In this document: in pieces, positions 7,562-16,080 of the stretch | Layout of the letters: each line of letters opens with the position of its first letter | How positions within the stretch are numbered: the first letter of the stretch is position 1 | NCBI GenBank assembly: GCA_963799975.1 | Contig: CAWCZF010000003.1 | Span: forward strand, 1 to 64,000 | Source: Actinoallomurus sp963799975 | GTDB taxonomy: Bacteria > Actinomycetota > Actinomycetes > Streptosporangiales > Streptosporangiaceae | Direction of reading: 5' to 3' | Length of the DNA stretch: 64,000 nucleotides | The notes under the pieces: generated by a model | The model's database searches: none | Seen by the model: the letters and a program-made list of their open reading frames with translations, nothing else | What the model was told of the DNA's origin: nothing | Made by a program: the position numbers and the translations under genes

Positions 7562-8374
7562 ATGCGCAGGGTCGTGGTGGCGGTGACGCTGGTCGGCGCG
7601 CTCGCGGGGGGCTGTGCCGGGGGTGGGCTGCCTCGGCCCGCGGGCGAGGGCTCGACCTGGAGTCGGGAGCGCTTCCTCCGTGCTCACCCCCCCACTGGTA
7701 CGCCGACCGCGGAGCCGGCCAGTTTTGGGAAGCGGGTCGGGGCGCTGTTCTCTCACGACACCAAGGGCGACCACTTCTGTACGGCCAGCGCCGTCGACAG
7801 TCCGGCTCGTAATCTCATCATCACGGCCGCTCACTGTGTGCACTCCGGGCGGGGTGGGGCCTACCTCAGCAGTCTCGTCTTCGTCCCCGGTTACCGCAAC
7901 GGCACCGCCCCGTACGGGATCTGGAAGGTCAAGTCCCAGTTCGTCGACGCGCGGTGGGCGAACGCCTCGGATCCGGATCTTGATGTTGGGTTCGCGGTTC
8001 TCGACAAGCAGGGCGGGCGGAACATCGAGGACATCCTGGGCTCCAACCTCCTCGGCATCGACCAGGGCTTCGGCAACATCGTCCGGGTGACCGGCTATCC
8101 CACCAGTTCCGGCGAGCCTGTCACCTGCATCAACAAGATCACTCGGCTGCGTAAATACCAGATGCGATTCGCCTGCAACGGTTATCCGCCCGGTACGAGC
8201 GGCAGTCCCTGGCTCACCCACTACGACCCCAAGACCAAGCGCGGTGAGGTGGTCGGGGTGATCGGGGGGTACCAGACGGGGGGGCTTGAGGACGCCGTCT
8301 CCTACAGCGCCTACTTCGACGATGACATCAGGAGGCTCTACGAGCGCGCCATCGGCCAGAGTGTCGCGAACTGA
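7562..8374 (+). CDS. trypsin-like serine protease, probable lipoprotein
   Basis: A 270-residue exported protease. The N-terminus has a short basic start, a hydrophobic core and a lipobox-like LAGGC ending near residue 18, so it is probably lipid-anchored. The chymotrypsin-fold triad is visible: His in TAAHCVHSG, Asp in DPDLDVGFAV, and Ser in PPGTSGSPWL. Paired Cys residues flank the His and Ser regions. AAGGGGG lies just before ATG 7562; the same frame is open further upstream but without a signal peptide. It sits outside the methylase operon and is probably unrelated to it. The substrate is unknown. Confidence 0.88.
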   Translation: MRRVVVAVTLVGALAGGCAGGGLPRPAGEGSTWSRERFLRAHPPTGTPTAEPASFGKRVGALFSHDTKGDHFCTASAVDSPARNLIITAAHCVHSGRGGAYLSSLVFVPGYRNGTAPYGIWKVKSQFVDARWANASDPDLDVGFAVLDKQGGRNIEDILGSNLLGIDQGFGNIVRVTGYPTSSGEPVTCINKITRLRKYQMRFACNGYPPGTSGSPWLTHYDPKTKRGEVVGVIGGYQTGGLEDAVSYSAYFDDDIRRLYERAIGQSVAN

Positions 8375-8397
8375 CGAGACGGGGGATGATCTCGGCT

Positions 8398-9717
8398 ATG
8401 GACGTCGACGTCGTAGTCATCGGCATGGGACCGGGTGGGGAAGAGGTCGCGGGGAGTCTGGCCGAGGCCGGGCTCAGCGTGGTCGGTATCGAGGATCGCC
8501 TGGTCGGAGGTGAGTGCCCGTACTGGGGATGCATTCCGAGCAAGGCGATGGTCCGCGCGGCCGACGCGCTGGCCGAGGGGCGGCGGATCCCCCGCCTGGC
8601 CGGTACGGCCGACATCGAGGCGCAGTGGGCGCCGGTCGCCGCGCGGGTGGAGGAGGTCACGGCGGCTTGGGACGACACCGCCGCGGTCGAGCGCTTCACT
8701 GGCAAAGGGGGGCGGCTCGTACGCGGCAAGGGGCGGATCACCGGGCCGAAGGAGGTCACGGTCGGGGACGAGGTCTTTCGCGCGCGCCGCGGCATCGTGC
8801 TCGGGACCGGTACGGCGCCGGCCGTGCCGCCGATCGACGGCCTCAGCGGCACCCCCTACTGGACGAACCGGGAGATCATCGAGACCAAGGAGCGGCCGGA
8901 GTCGCTGATCGTGCTCGGCGGCGGGACGATCGGGTGTGAGCTGGCGCAGGTGTTCGGCCGGTTCGGCAGCCGGGTCACCGTGGTCGAGGCGGCGCCGCGG
9001 CTCGTCGCGCTGGAGGAGCCGGAGTCCAGCGCGCTGGTCAAGAAGACCTTCGAGGACGAGGGCATCGACGTACGGGTCGGGGCGAAGGCCGAGACGGTCC
9101 GGTACGACGGCGGCTTCGTGGTGAACGGCGACCTGCGCGCGGAGCGGCTGCTCGTCGCGCTCGGTCGTCGTACGAACCTCGGCGGTCTGGGGCTGGAGAC
9201 GGTCGGGCTGGACGCGGACGCGCGGACCGTCGAGGTCGATGACCGGATGCGCGCCGGCGACGGTCTGTGGGCGGTGGGCGACATCACCGGCAAGGGCGCG
9301 TTCACGCACGTGTCGGTCTACCAGGCCCGCATCGCCGCACGTGACATCCTGGGCGAGGACGGGCCGCGGGCCGACTACCGCGCGCTGCCGCGCGTCACCT
9401 TCACCGACCCCGAGATCGGTGCGGTCGGTCTCACCGAGCAGCAGGCGCGCGACCGGGGCGACGACGTAACCGTCTACACCACCGACCTCGCGAACAACAC
9501 GCGTGGCTGGCTGCACCAGGCCGAGGGGTTTCTCAAGCTGGTCGAGAGCGGCGGCGTGCTCGTCGGCGCCACGGCGGCCGGGCCGCTGGGCGGCGAGCTT
9601 CTCGGCGCGCTCGCGGTCGCGGTGCACGGCGAGGTTCCGGTCGAGCGCCTCCGGCAGATGATCTATGCCTTCCCGACCTTCCACCGCGCGATCGAGGCCG
9701 CCCTGCTGGAGACCTGA
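8398..9717 (+). CDS. FAD-dependent pyridine nucleotide-disulfide oxidoreductase
   Basis: A 439-residue class I flavoprotein disulfide reductase of the dihydrolipoamide dehydrogenase/mercuric reductase type. The FAD-binding glycine motif (VIGMGPGGEEVA) opens the protein, the redox-active pair is in GGECPYWGCIPSK, the NAD(P) motif is VLGGGTIGCELAQVFG, the second FAD contact is LWAVGDITGKGAFTH, and the C-terminal dimerisation domain has FTDPEIGAVGLTE. The usual C-terminal HPT catalytic motif appears only as FPTFHRAIEAA. ATG 8398 is preferred because GGGGGA lies about 11 bases upstream; ATG 8386 sits against the G-run. The electron acceptor cannot be told from sequence. Confidence 0.85.
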   Translation: MDVDVVVIGMGPGGEEVAGSLAEAGLSVVGIEDRLVGGECPYWGCIPSKAMVRAADALAEGRRIPRLAGTADIEAQWAPVAARVEEVTAAWDDTAAVERFTGKGGRLVRGKGRITGPKEVTVGDEVFRARRGIVLGTGTAPAVPPIDGLSGTPYWTNREIIETKERPESLIVLGGGTIGCELAQVFGRFGSRVTVVEAAPRLVALEEPESSALVKKTFEDEGIDVRVGAKAETVRYDGGFVVNGDLRAERLLVALGRRTNLGGLGLETVGLDADARTVEVDDRMRAGDGLWAVGDITGKGAFTHVSVYQARIAARDILGEDGPRADYRALPRVTFTDPEIGAVGLTEQQARDRGDDVTVYTTDLANNTRGWLHQAEGFLKLVESGGVLVGATAAGPLGGELLGALAVAVHGEVPVERLRQMIYAFPTFHRAIEAALLET

Positions 9718-9748
9718 GCCGTCCGAGCAGCCGTCCAGACCAGACCCT

Positions 9749-9792
9749 GGCCGTTCGCTTCCGCATGGAGGGAAGACGTGCGGAGAACGGCC
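9749..9792. terminator. bidirectional hairpin between convergent genes
   Basis: GGCCGTTC...TCCGCA at 9749-9766 pairs with TGCGGA...GAACGGCC at 9779-9792, with a three-base bulge in the left arm. It lies between the 3' ends of the oxidoreductase (+) and the cytochrome b gene (-), where a shared terminator is expected. There is no T-tract. Confidence 0.55.
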
Positions 9793-9799
9793 GGATCAG

Positions 9800-11473
9800 T
9801 CACCGCGGTTTCGGCTCGGCCGGAGGCTTCGGCTCGGCCGACGAAGGCTCATCACGCTCGACGGCGGGACGTCTCTCGCCGTCGGGCAGTGGTCTCTCGC
9901 TCTCGCCGTTGGGCAGCGGCACGACGTCCTCGGCGTAGAGCCGGTTGAGCCGGTGGCGGGCTCGCGCGATCGGATGCCGTGCGTCCTTCGGCTCGACGCC
10001 GCGTCCGTCGGGTCCCAGTCCCGGCAGGGCCTGGGGCAGGCGACGGCTGCGGAGCACGGCCTCCTCCTCGGTCAGCGCCGGGCGCTCCCGCTCGACGTAC
10101 TCTCCGGACGGCATCCGCATCAGCTCGCCGGTCTCCACGCCGTGCACCAGCATCGTGCGGTCGCCGCGTTGCAGGCCGAGGGCGATCCGCCGGGCGACCT
10201 CGAACCCGATGAACGGCCCGACGATCACCGCGACGCGGAAGAACCACGTCGTGCCGAACAGCGGGATGTCGAACGTCTTGGCGATCAGGTCGTTGCCGCC
10301 TGCCAGCCAGAGCAGGCCGTAGAACGTGCACCCGGCCACGCCGAACCCCATCCGCACGGGCGCGTCGCGGGGCCGGTCGAGCAGGTGGTGGATCTGGTGG
10401 TCGCCGGTCGCCCACTGTTCGAGGAACGGGTAGACCGCGAGCGCGGTGAAGATCAGTCCGGGCACCACGAGGGCCGGGATCAGCACGCTCATCGCGATCG
10501 GGTACCCGAACGCGTTGATCTCCCAGGCCGGCATGAGCCGCAGCGAGCCCTCCAGCCAGCCCATGTACCAGTCGGGCTGTGAGCCGGCGCTGATACTGCC
10601 CGGGTTGTACGGCCCGAACAGCCAGATCGGGTTGATCTGGAAGAACGTCGCCATCAACGCGATCCCGGCGAACACCCAGAGCTGGAACGCCAGCGTCTTC
10701 AGGATGAACACCGGGAAGAACGGCTTGCCGCGTACGACGTGCTCGCTGCGGCCCTCGCCGGGGTACTGCGTGTGCGTCTGGTGCCAGGTCAGTACGACCG
10801 CGTGCAGCGGGATCAGGGCGAGCAGGATCCCCGGGATCAGCAGCACGTGGATGGTGAACAGCCGCGGGATGATCTCATCGCCCGGGAACACTCCGCCGAA
10901 CACCCACATCGACAGGTACGACCCGACGATCGGGATGGCGAGCAGGACGCCTTCGAGGATCCGGATCCCGGTGCCGGACAGCAGGTCGTCGGGCAGGGAG
11001 TAGCCGAACAACCCGTTGAGCATGACCAGGATGAACAGGACGACGCCGATCACCCAGTTCAGCTCGCGCGGCTTGCGGAACGCACCGGTGAAGAAGTTGC
11101 GCAGCATGTGCGCGACGATCGCGGCCAGGAAAGTCAGCGTCGCCCAATGGTGGATCTGCCGGATGAGCAGGCCGCCGCGCACGTCGAAGCTGATGCGCAG
11201 CGACGACTCGTACGCCTCGCTCAGCCGTAGGCCGCGAAGCGGAACATAGGACCCTCGGTAAACGACGTCGCTCATACCGGGCTTGTAGAAGAACGTCAGG
11301 AACACACCGGACGCCAGAATGATCACGAACGAGTAAAGGGCGATCTCCCCGAGCATGAACGTCCAGTGGTCCGGAAAGACCTTCTTCAGCGCCTTCTTCA
11401 AGAACCCGGCGCCGCCGAGCCGTTCATCCATCCCCCGTGCCGCTTCAGCCAGGGGCCTGGGCGTAGCAGCCAT
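9800..11473 (-). CDS. qcrB: orphan cytochrome b subunit of the bc1-type complex (QcrB-like)
   Basis: A 557-residue membrane protein of the menaquinol:cytochrome c reductase family. It has about eight or nine membrane segments, heme-ligand histidines in RQIHHWATL and the HMLRNFFTGAFRKPRE region and again in FTIHVLLIPG and IPLHAVVLTWHQ, and the actinobacterial quinol-site motif PDWY in QPDWYMGW. A charged C-terminal tail of about 130 residues is typical of actinobacterial QcrB. In most actinobacteria this gene is the last of qcrCAB beside ctaCE; here neither qcrC nor qcrA is adjacent, so it looks like a paralogue working with subunits encoded elsewhere or with a different partner. Confidence 0.93.
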   Translation of the reverse strand: MAATPRPLAEAARGMDERLGGAGFLKKALKKVFPDHWTFMLGEIALYSFVIILASGVFLTFFYKPGMSDVVYRGSYVPLRGLRLSEAYESSLRISFDVRGGLLIRQIHHWATLTFLAAIVAHMLRNFFTGAFRKPRELNWVIGVVLFILVMLNGLFGYSLPDDLLSGTGIRILEGVLLAIPIVGSYLSMWVFGGVFPGDEIIPRLFTIHVLLIPGILLALIPLHAVVLTWHQTHTQYPGEGRSEHVVRGKPFFPVFILKTLAFQLWVFAGIALMATFFQINPIWLFGPYNPGSISAGSQPDWYMGWLEGSLRLMPAWEINAFGYPIAMSVLIPALVVPGLIFTALAVYPFLEQWATGDHQIHHLLDRPRDAPVRMGFGVAGCTFYGLLWLAGGNDLIAKTFDIPLFGTTWFFRVAVIVGPFIGFEVARRIALGLQRGDRTMLVHGVETGELMRMPSGEYVERERPALTEEEAVLRSRRLPQALPGLGPDGRGVEPKDARHPIARARHRLNRLYAEDVVPLPNGESERPLPDGERRPAVERDEPSSAEPKPPAEPKPR

Positions 11474-11588
11474 CGCCGACTCCCGATCTGACGGCCACGA
11501 CGACCGTCGTCGAATCTCGGTCCTTCCTCCATTAGTACCCCTTCGACCTGCGACGAGAGCATCGACCCGTACCTGAGGAGGAGCGGGG

Positions 11589-12731
11589 GTGGTCTACCGT
11601 GCAGGCGTGAGCAGGTACGTGCGGCGCGCCGATCTGGTCCTCGGCGGCATCGTCGGGGCCCTGGTGATGGCAGGCACCGTCTTCCACACGCGCGGGTTCC
11701 ACACCGCCGACGTCAAGGCGTACGCGATGATCGCACTGGGCGCGGCCGCCCTCGCCGTGCGCTCGCGGTTCCCTGTCCCCGCCGTCACGGTGGTGGCCGC
11801 CTCGACGGCGTTGTACTACATCGGGCCTTTCCCGGACGGCCCGGAGATGCTCACGTTCGCCGTCGCGTCGTTCCTGGCGGCGGCGAACGGCCACCGGTTC
11901 GCCGCCTACTTCGGCACGGCCGTCGGGCTGTCGATCTGCGCCTCGGCCGAGCTTCTCGTGGGGCCGACCCACCCGGTCCGGCTCGCGAGCGTCCTGGCCT
12001 GGGTGCTGCTGGTGCTGTGCGCCGGCGAGGTCAGCCGCTACCACCGGGCGTACGTCGCCGAGGCGAGGCGGCGGAAGGACGAGGCCGAGCGTACGCGCGA
12101 GGAGGAGTTCCTCCGCCGGGCGACCGAGGAGCGGCTGCGCATCGCCCGCGAGGTGCACGACGTGCTCGCGCACAAGATCTCGCTGATCAACGTGCAGGCC
12201 GGGGCCGCGCTGCACCGCCGCGAGCCCGAGCAGGCCTTTTCGGCGCTCAGTGCGATCAAGGTTGCCAGCAAGGAGACGCTCCAGGAGCTGCGTACGACGC
12301 TCGGCGTGCTCCGGCAGGTCGACGAGGAGCAGCCGCTCGGCCCGGCGCCCTCACTCGATCGGCTCGGTGAGCTGATCACGCAGACGAAGGAGGCCGGGCT
12401 GCACGTACGGCTGATCGTCTCGGGCGATCCGGGCCCGCTGCCCGCGCCGGTGGACCTGGCCGCGTACCGGATCGTGCAGGAGGCGCTCACCAACGCCGTA
12501 CGGCACGCGGGTTCGGCGACCGCGACCGTGCTCGTGCGCTACGACGCCGAGCAGGTGATCGTCGAGGTCGGCGACGACGGCGAGGGCGCCACCGCGCCCG
12601 AGGGCAACGGGATCCGCGGCATGCGCGAGCGCGCGGCGACCCTCGGCGGCACGCTGGCAGCCGCTCCCCGCCCCGGCGGCGGCTTCCTCGTACGCGCGTC
12701 ACTGCCGCTGAGTCCGGTTTCGCCCGCGTAG
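11589..12731 (+). CDS. sensor histidine kinase, HisKA_3 type
   Basis: A 380-residue kinase with four or more N-terminal membrane segments (to about residue 145), a coiled Arg/Glu-rich linker, the H-box RIAREVHDVLAHKIS with the phosphoacceptor His, and a HATPase with YRIVQEALTNAVRHA and GNGIRGMRERAATLGG. It phosphorylates the response regulator encoded 14 bases downstream. The GTG at 11589 has AGGAGG seven bases upstream. A second GTG at 11607 lies six bases after TACCGT and could be a leaderless start, shortening the protein by six residues. The signal sensed is unknown; no transporter is adjacent. Confidence 0.92.
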   Translation: MVYRAGVSRYVRRADLVLGGIVGALVMAGTVFHTRGFHTADVKAYAMIALGAAALAVRSRFPVPAVTVVAASTALYYIGPFPDGPEMLTFAVASFLAAANGHRFAAYFGTAVGLSICASAELLVGPTHPVRLASVLAWVLLVLCAGEVSRYHRAYVAEARRRKDEAERTREEEFLRRATEERLRIAREVHDVLAHKISLINVQAGAALHRREPEQAFSALSAIKVASKETLQELRTTLGVLRQVDEEQPLGPAPSLDRLGELITQTKEAGLHVRLIVSGDPGPLPAPVDLAAYRIVQEALTNAVRHAGSATATVLVRYDAEQVIVEVGDDGEGATAPEGNGIRGMRERAATLGGTLAAAPRPGGGFLVRASLPLSPVSPA

Positions 12732-12745
12732 GCGATGATGAGCGG

Positions 12746-13420
12746 GTGGACTCCCCCATCAGGGTCATGCTCGCCGACGACCAGAGGCTCGTACGCGCCG
12801 GTTTCCGGTCGATCCTCGACGGCGAGGACGACATCACCGTGGTCGCCGAGGCCGGCGACGGGGCCGAGGCGGTGCGCCTCGCCGCGGCCAGCCGGCCCGA
12901 CGTGGTGCTGATGGACATCCGGATGCCGGTGCTCGACGGGCTCGAGGCGACCCGGCGCATCGCCGCCGACGCGACGTTGTCCGAGGTCAAGGTCGTGATC
13001 CTGACCACATTCGACCTCGACGACTATGTCTACACCGCGCTCAAGGCCGGGGCCAGCGGCTTCCTCGTCAAGGACACGGACCCGATCGAGCTGATCCACG
13101 GCGTACGCGTCACTGCGCGCGGCGACGCGCTGCTCGCGCCGTCGGTGACGCGCCGGCTGATCGCGGAGTTCGCCGCGCGGATCAAGCTGCCGCCGCCGTC
13201 GCGCGAGCTGGACACCCTCACCGACCGCGAACGCGAGGTCATGGCCCTGGTTGCCGCCGGGATGTCCAACGACGAGATCGCGACCCGGCTCGTGGTCAGC
13301 CCGGCCACCGCGAAGACACACGTCAGCCGGGTGCTCACCAAGCTGGGCGCGCGCGACCGCGCCCAGCTCGTCGTCCTCGCGTACGAGTCGGGGATGGTGC
13401 GGCCCGGCTGGCTGGGCTGA
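12746..13420 (+). CDS. NarL/FixJ-type response regulator
   Basis: A 224-residue regulator: receiver domain with the acidic pair in MLADDQ and the phosphorylated Asp57 in VVLMDIRMP, conserved Lys in FLVKDTDP, then a LuxR-type HTH (LTDREREVMALVAAGMSNDE and AKTHVSRVLTKL). It is cotranscribed with the kinase ahead of it. The GTG start at 12746 follows the kinase stop by 14 bases. Its target promoters are not evident nearby. Confidence 0.93.
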   Translation: MDSPIRVMLADDQRLVRAGFRSILDGEDDITVVAEAGDGAEAVRLAAASRPDVVLMDIRMPVLDGLEATRRIAADATLSEVKVVILTTFDLDDYVYTALKAGASGFLVKDTDPIELIHGVRVTARGDALLAPSVTRRLIAEFAARIKLPPPSRELDTLTDREREVMALVAAGMSNDEIATRLVVSPATAKTHVSRVLTKLGARDRAQLVVLAYESGMVRPGWLG

Positions 13421-13461
13421 ATCGACCGGCTCGCTCCCCTCGCGGCGGCCGAGTGCCTCGA

Positions 13462-13710
13462 TTACTCGTCCGGTGTGAAGACCTGATGAATGATGCCCCG
13501 GCGGTGGCGGCCGTGGTAAAGCGTGTCCGCGTCACTCGGCGGATCGATCTTGGCGAGGTATTCGCTCTCGGCGTCGATGAGTCGCTCCAGCTCACCGCGG
13601 TCGAGAAAGACCCCCTGACAACCGGCGCATTCGTCGATGATGACGCCGCTTCGGTCGTGTGTGTTCCACATTCCCGAACACTTCGGACAGGACAACCCCG
13701 TAGCTGCCAT
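13462..13710 (-). CDS. TFIIB-type zinc-ribbon protein, 82 aa
   Basis: A small protein with two zinc-binding pairs, CPKC near the N-terminus and CAGC about 20 residues later, followed by QGVFLDRGELERLID, the hallmark of the zf-TFIIB family. The rest is charged, with a His/Arg segment (YHGRHRRG). The family is found in many bacteria with unknown function; nucleic-acid or protein binding is assumed. It lies alone between convergent and divergent genes. Confidence 0.85.
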   Translation of the reverse strand: MAATGLSCPKCSGMWNTHDRSGVIIDECAGCQGVFLDRGELERLIDAESEYLAKIDPPSDADTLYHGRHRRGIIHQVFTPDE

Positions 13711-13787
13711 TCGTTCGGCTCCCCTGAGTACGAACCCATGCGTGTACGCAAGAATAGTGACGTACTCGCCGACGGGGAATCGCCGGT

Positions 13788-15071
13788 TCAGTGCAACAGA
13801 CGTGACACGAGCGGGCCACGATACTTACGCACGACGCTGTGCCGTCCGCGGCGGCGGCGCAGCACGGTGAGGCCGGCGACGAGCCAGAGCAGCCCCGCCT
13901 CGCCCGCGACGGCGATCGCGATCAGGGTCGTCCACGACGTACGGCCCGCCTGCATCGCACCCGCCGGCGACGCCGTGTCCAGGCGGGTGATGCCAGTGCC
14001 GGGCGGGGTCTGCGGCGCGAGCTGCGGCAACGCCGCCGGAGCCGACACCAGCGGCCCCGACGGCCCTCCGGGCAGGATGCCGGCGGACCCTCCGGGCAGG
14101 ATGCCGAGCGGCGGCTCACCCATTGGCCCACCCACCGGCCCACTCAGCGGCCCGCCGGACGGCGGGACCCCCGGCGGCAGGGCCGGGGCCTTCGCGGGCA
14201 GGTCCGGCACGATCGGGGTGTGCGGAATGATCGGCGCGTGCGGCACGACCGGCAACCGCGCGGCTGCGCCGGGCACACCCGCCGGCGCGCCCGTACGCGC
14301 CAGCCGTACGCCGGGCCGGGCCGGCACTCCGCGCTCCTGCGGGCGCAGGGGACCGGCCGGTTGCGGCAGTACCCCCGGAGACTCGGCCGCCGCCGACTCC
14401 GCGGGCTCGGCCGACTCGACCGGCGCGGCCGAGGCTGCGGAAGCGGCCGACGCCTCGGGCGAGACCTCCGGCGACGGTGCCGCGACGTCAGGACTCGCCG
14501 GCGGCACGTCGACCGGCCGGTGTGCGAGCCGCAGCTCCGAAGCCGACCCGCCCAGCGACACTCCCGCCGACGCCCTGCCCACGTGTGCCCTACCCGCCGA
14601 CACCCTGCCTGCCGATGCTCTGGCGGCCTTGGACGACCGCATCGCCACCGGCCGCGCCGCCCCGAGCGACATCGCGACGGAGGGTGCGTTCGCGGCCCCG
14701 GCGCGCGCGACCACCGGCATCGCGGCGAACACGTCCGGCCGCCCCGCGAGCCGCAGCGTCCGAAGCTCCGAGGCGCGTACGTCGCCGAGGTCGCAGGCCA
14801 GCGTGCTCCGGTCCGCGCTCGACAGGCAGCCGGACGCCATGCTCGTCCAGGCCGCGGGCCTGCGGGTGCCGAGCACGAGGGTGACCGCGCGCGCCGGGCC
14901 GCCCACGGGCCGCACCGTCACCGCGTACCGTGCCACTCCGGGCTCGTGCGGCAGCATGCGGATCGAGGTCACCAGGTGGACGCCGGGCGCGGCGACCCCC
15001 GGCTCGGACATGATCAACACGCCGCCGGCGGCGGTCGCCAACGTCAGTAGCGTCCTGGAAATCACCTTCAT
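13788..15071 (-). CDS. exported Pro/Ala-rich protein with C-terminal membrane anchor
   Basis: A 427-residue protein of unknown function. The ATG at 15071 gives a clear signal peptide (MKVISRTLLTLATAAGG, then a small-residue cleavage region after VAAP) and is preceded by GGGGGA. A folded segment of about 110 residues with one Cys pair follows. The middle is long, low-complexity and Pro/Gly/Ala/Ser-rich (repeats such as PHAPIIPHTPIVP and ILPGG). One hydrophobic segment near the C-terminus (LIAIAVAGEAGLLWLVAGL) is followed by RRRRGR. It is probably a wall-spanning, membrane-anchored surface protein; there is no LPXTG motif. Confidence 0.75.
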   Translation of the reverse strand: MKVISRTLLTLATAAGGVLIMSEPGVAAPGVHLVTSIRMLPHEPGVARYAVTVRPVGGPARAVTLVLGTRRPAAWTSMASGCLSSADRSTLACDLGDVRASELRTLRLAGRPDVFAAMPVVARAGAANAPSVAMSLGAARPVAMRSSKAARASAGRVSAGRAHVGRASAGVSLGGSASELRLAHRPVDVPPASPDVAAPSPEVSPEASAASAASAAPVESAEPAESAAAESPGVLPQPAGPLRPQERGVPARPGVRLARTGAPAGVPGAAARLPVVPHAPIIPHTPIVPDLPAKAPALPPGVPPSGGPLSGPVGGPMGEPPLGILPGGSAGILPGGPSGPLVSAPAALPQLAPQTPPGTGITRLDTASPAGAMQAGRTSWTTLIAIAVAGEAGLLWLVAGLTVLRRRRGRHSVVRKYRGPLVSRLLH

Positions 15072-15195
15072 GGCGCGACGTCCCCCAGACGTGAGCCGGA
15101 CGGTCTTCGAGGGGGAGCGGGCACGGCAGAGCACCCACCTGAGCGGTCATCACGTTCTATAACCGTGCCGACACTCCTTGTAACGTCGGCACGTC

Positions 15196-15220
15196 GATCG
15201 TTTCGCCTGACGAAACGATC
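15196..15220. promoter_or_regulatory. perfect inverted repeat upstream of the IclR gene
   Basis: GATCGTTTCG at 15196-15205 and CGAAACGATC at 15211-15220 are perfect 10-bp arms with a five-base spacer. It sits 41 bases before the IclR-family start codon, the usual place for an IclR autoregulatory operator. Binding is inference. Confidence 0.6.
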
Positions 15221-15261
15221 CTTTTCGTAAGATGCCGGAAACGGGGATGAGGAGGAGCCGG

Positions 15262-16029
15262 GTGAGTGCCGATGACTCGGAGACGCGGGCCGCGTCCGGC
15301 GTACGGTCCATCGAGCGCGCGTTCGAGCTGCTCGAGCACCTGGCCGACGCCGGCGGACGGCTGGCGCTCACCGAGCTGGCCGAGACCTCCGGCCTGCCGA
15401 TGCCGACGATCTACCGGCTGATGCGGACCCTGGTCAACCGCGGCTACGTACGCCAGGAGCCGTCCAAGCGCTACGCCCTCGGGCCACGGCTGATCCACCT
15501 CGGCGAGACGGCCGGGCGGCTGCTGGGGAGCTGGGCACAGCCCTCGCTCGCCCAGCTCGTGGACGAGGTCGGCGAGACCGCCAACATGGCCGTGCTGGAG
15601 GGCGACGAGGCCGTGTACGTCGCGCAGGTGCCCTCGCGGCACTCGATGCGCATGTTCACCGAGGTCGGCCGCCGGGTGAACCCGCACTGCACCGGCGTCG
15701 GCAAGGCCCTGCTCGCCCAGCTCACCGACCCGGTGGCGAGTGAGATCATCGCCCGTACGGGCCTGCCTGCGCACACCCCGCGCACCATCACGGACCCGGC
15801 CGCCCTGCTGGAGGAGCTGGGCCGGATCCGGCGGCGCGGCTACGCGCTGGACGACGAGGAACAGGAGATCGGGGTGCGCTGCGTGGCGGTGCCCCTCACC
15901 GGCACGCCGACGCTCGCCGCGATCTCCATCTCCGGCCCGCAGGCGCGCCTGCCGCTCAACGTGATCGACGACGTCGTGCCGATCATGCGCCGTACGGCCG
16001 GGCGGCTCTCGGCCACCCTCGCGGTGTGA
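15262..16029 (+). CDS. IclR-family transcriptional regulator
   Basis: A 255-residue regulator with an N-terminal winged HTH (LTELAETSGLPMPTIYRLMRTL) and a C-terminal GAF-like effector domain (NPHCTGVGKALLAQL, ending with GVRCVAVPLTGTP and AAISISGP). GTG 15262 is chosen for the GAGGAGG eight bases upstream. The 10-bp inverted repeat before it suggests autoregulation. The next gene, 51 bases downstream, encodes a beta-hydroxyacid dehydrogenase, so the regulator may control hydroxyacid or glyoxylate/ureide-type metabolism; this is inferred from context alone. Confidence 0.92.
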   Translation: MSADDSETRAASGVRSIERAFELLEHLADAGGRLALTELAETSGLPMPTIYRLMRTLVNRGYVRQEPSKRYALGPRLIHLGETAGRLLGSWAQPSLAQLVDEVGETANMAVLEGDEAVYVAQVPSRHSMRMFTEVGRRVNPHCTGVGKALLAQLTDPVASEIIARTGLPAHTPRTITDPAALLEELGRIRRRGYALDDEEQEIGVRCVAVPLTGTPTLAAISISGPQARLPLNVIDDVVPIMRRTAGRLSATLAV

Positions 16030-16080
16030 GGCTCGTCGCACCGGAGATCAGGCGTCCCGGTGCCGGGTAGGAGGGCTTTC

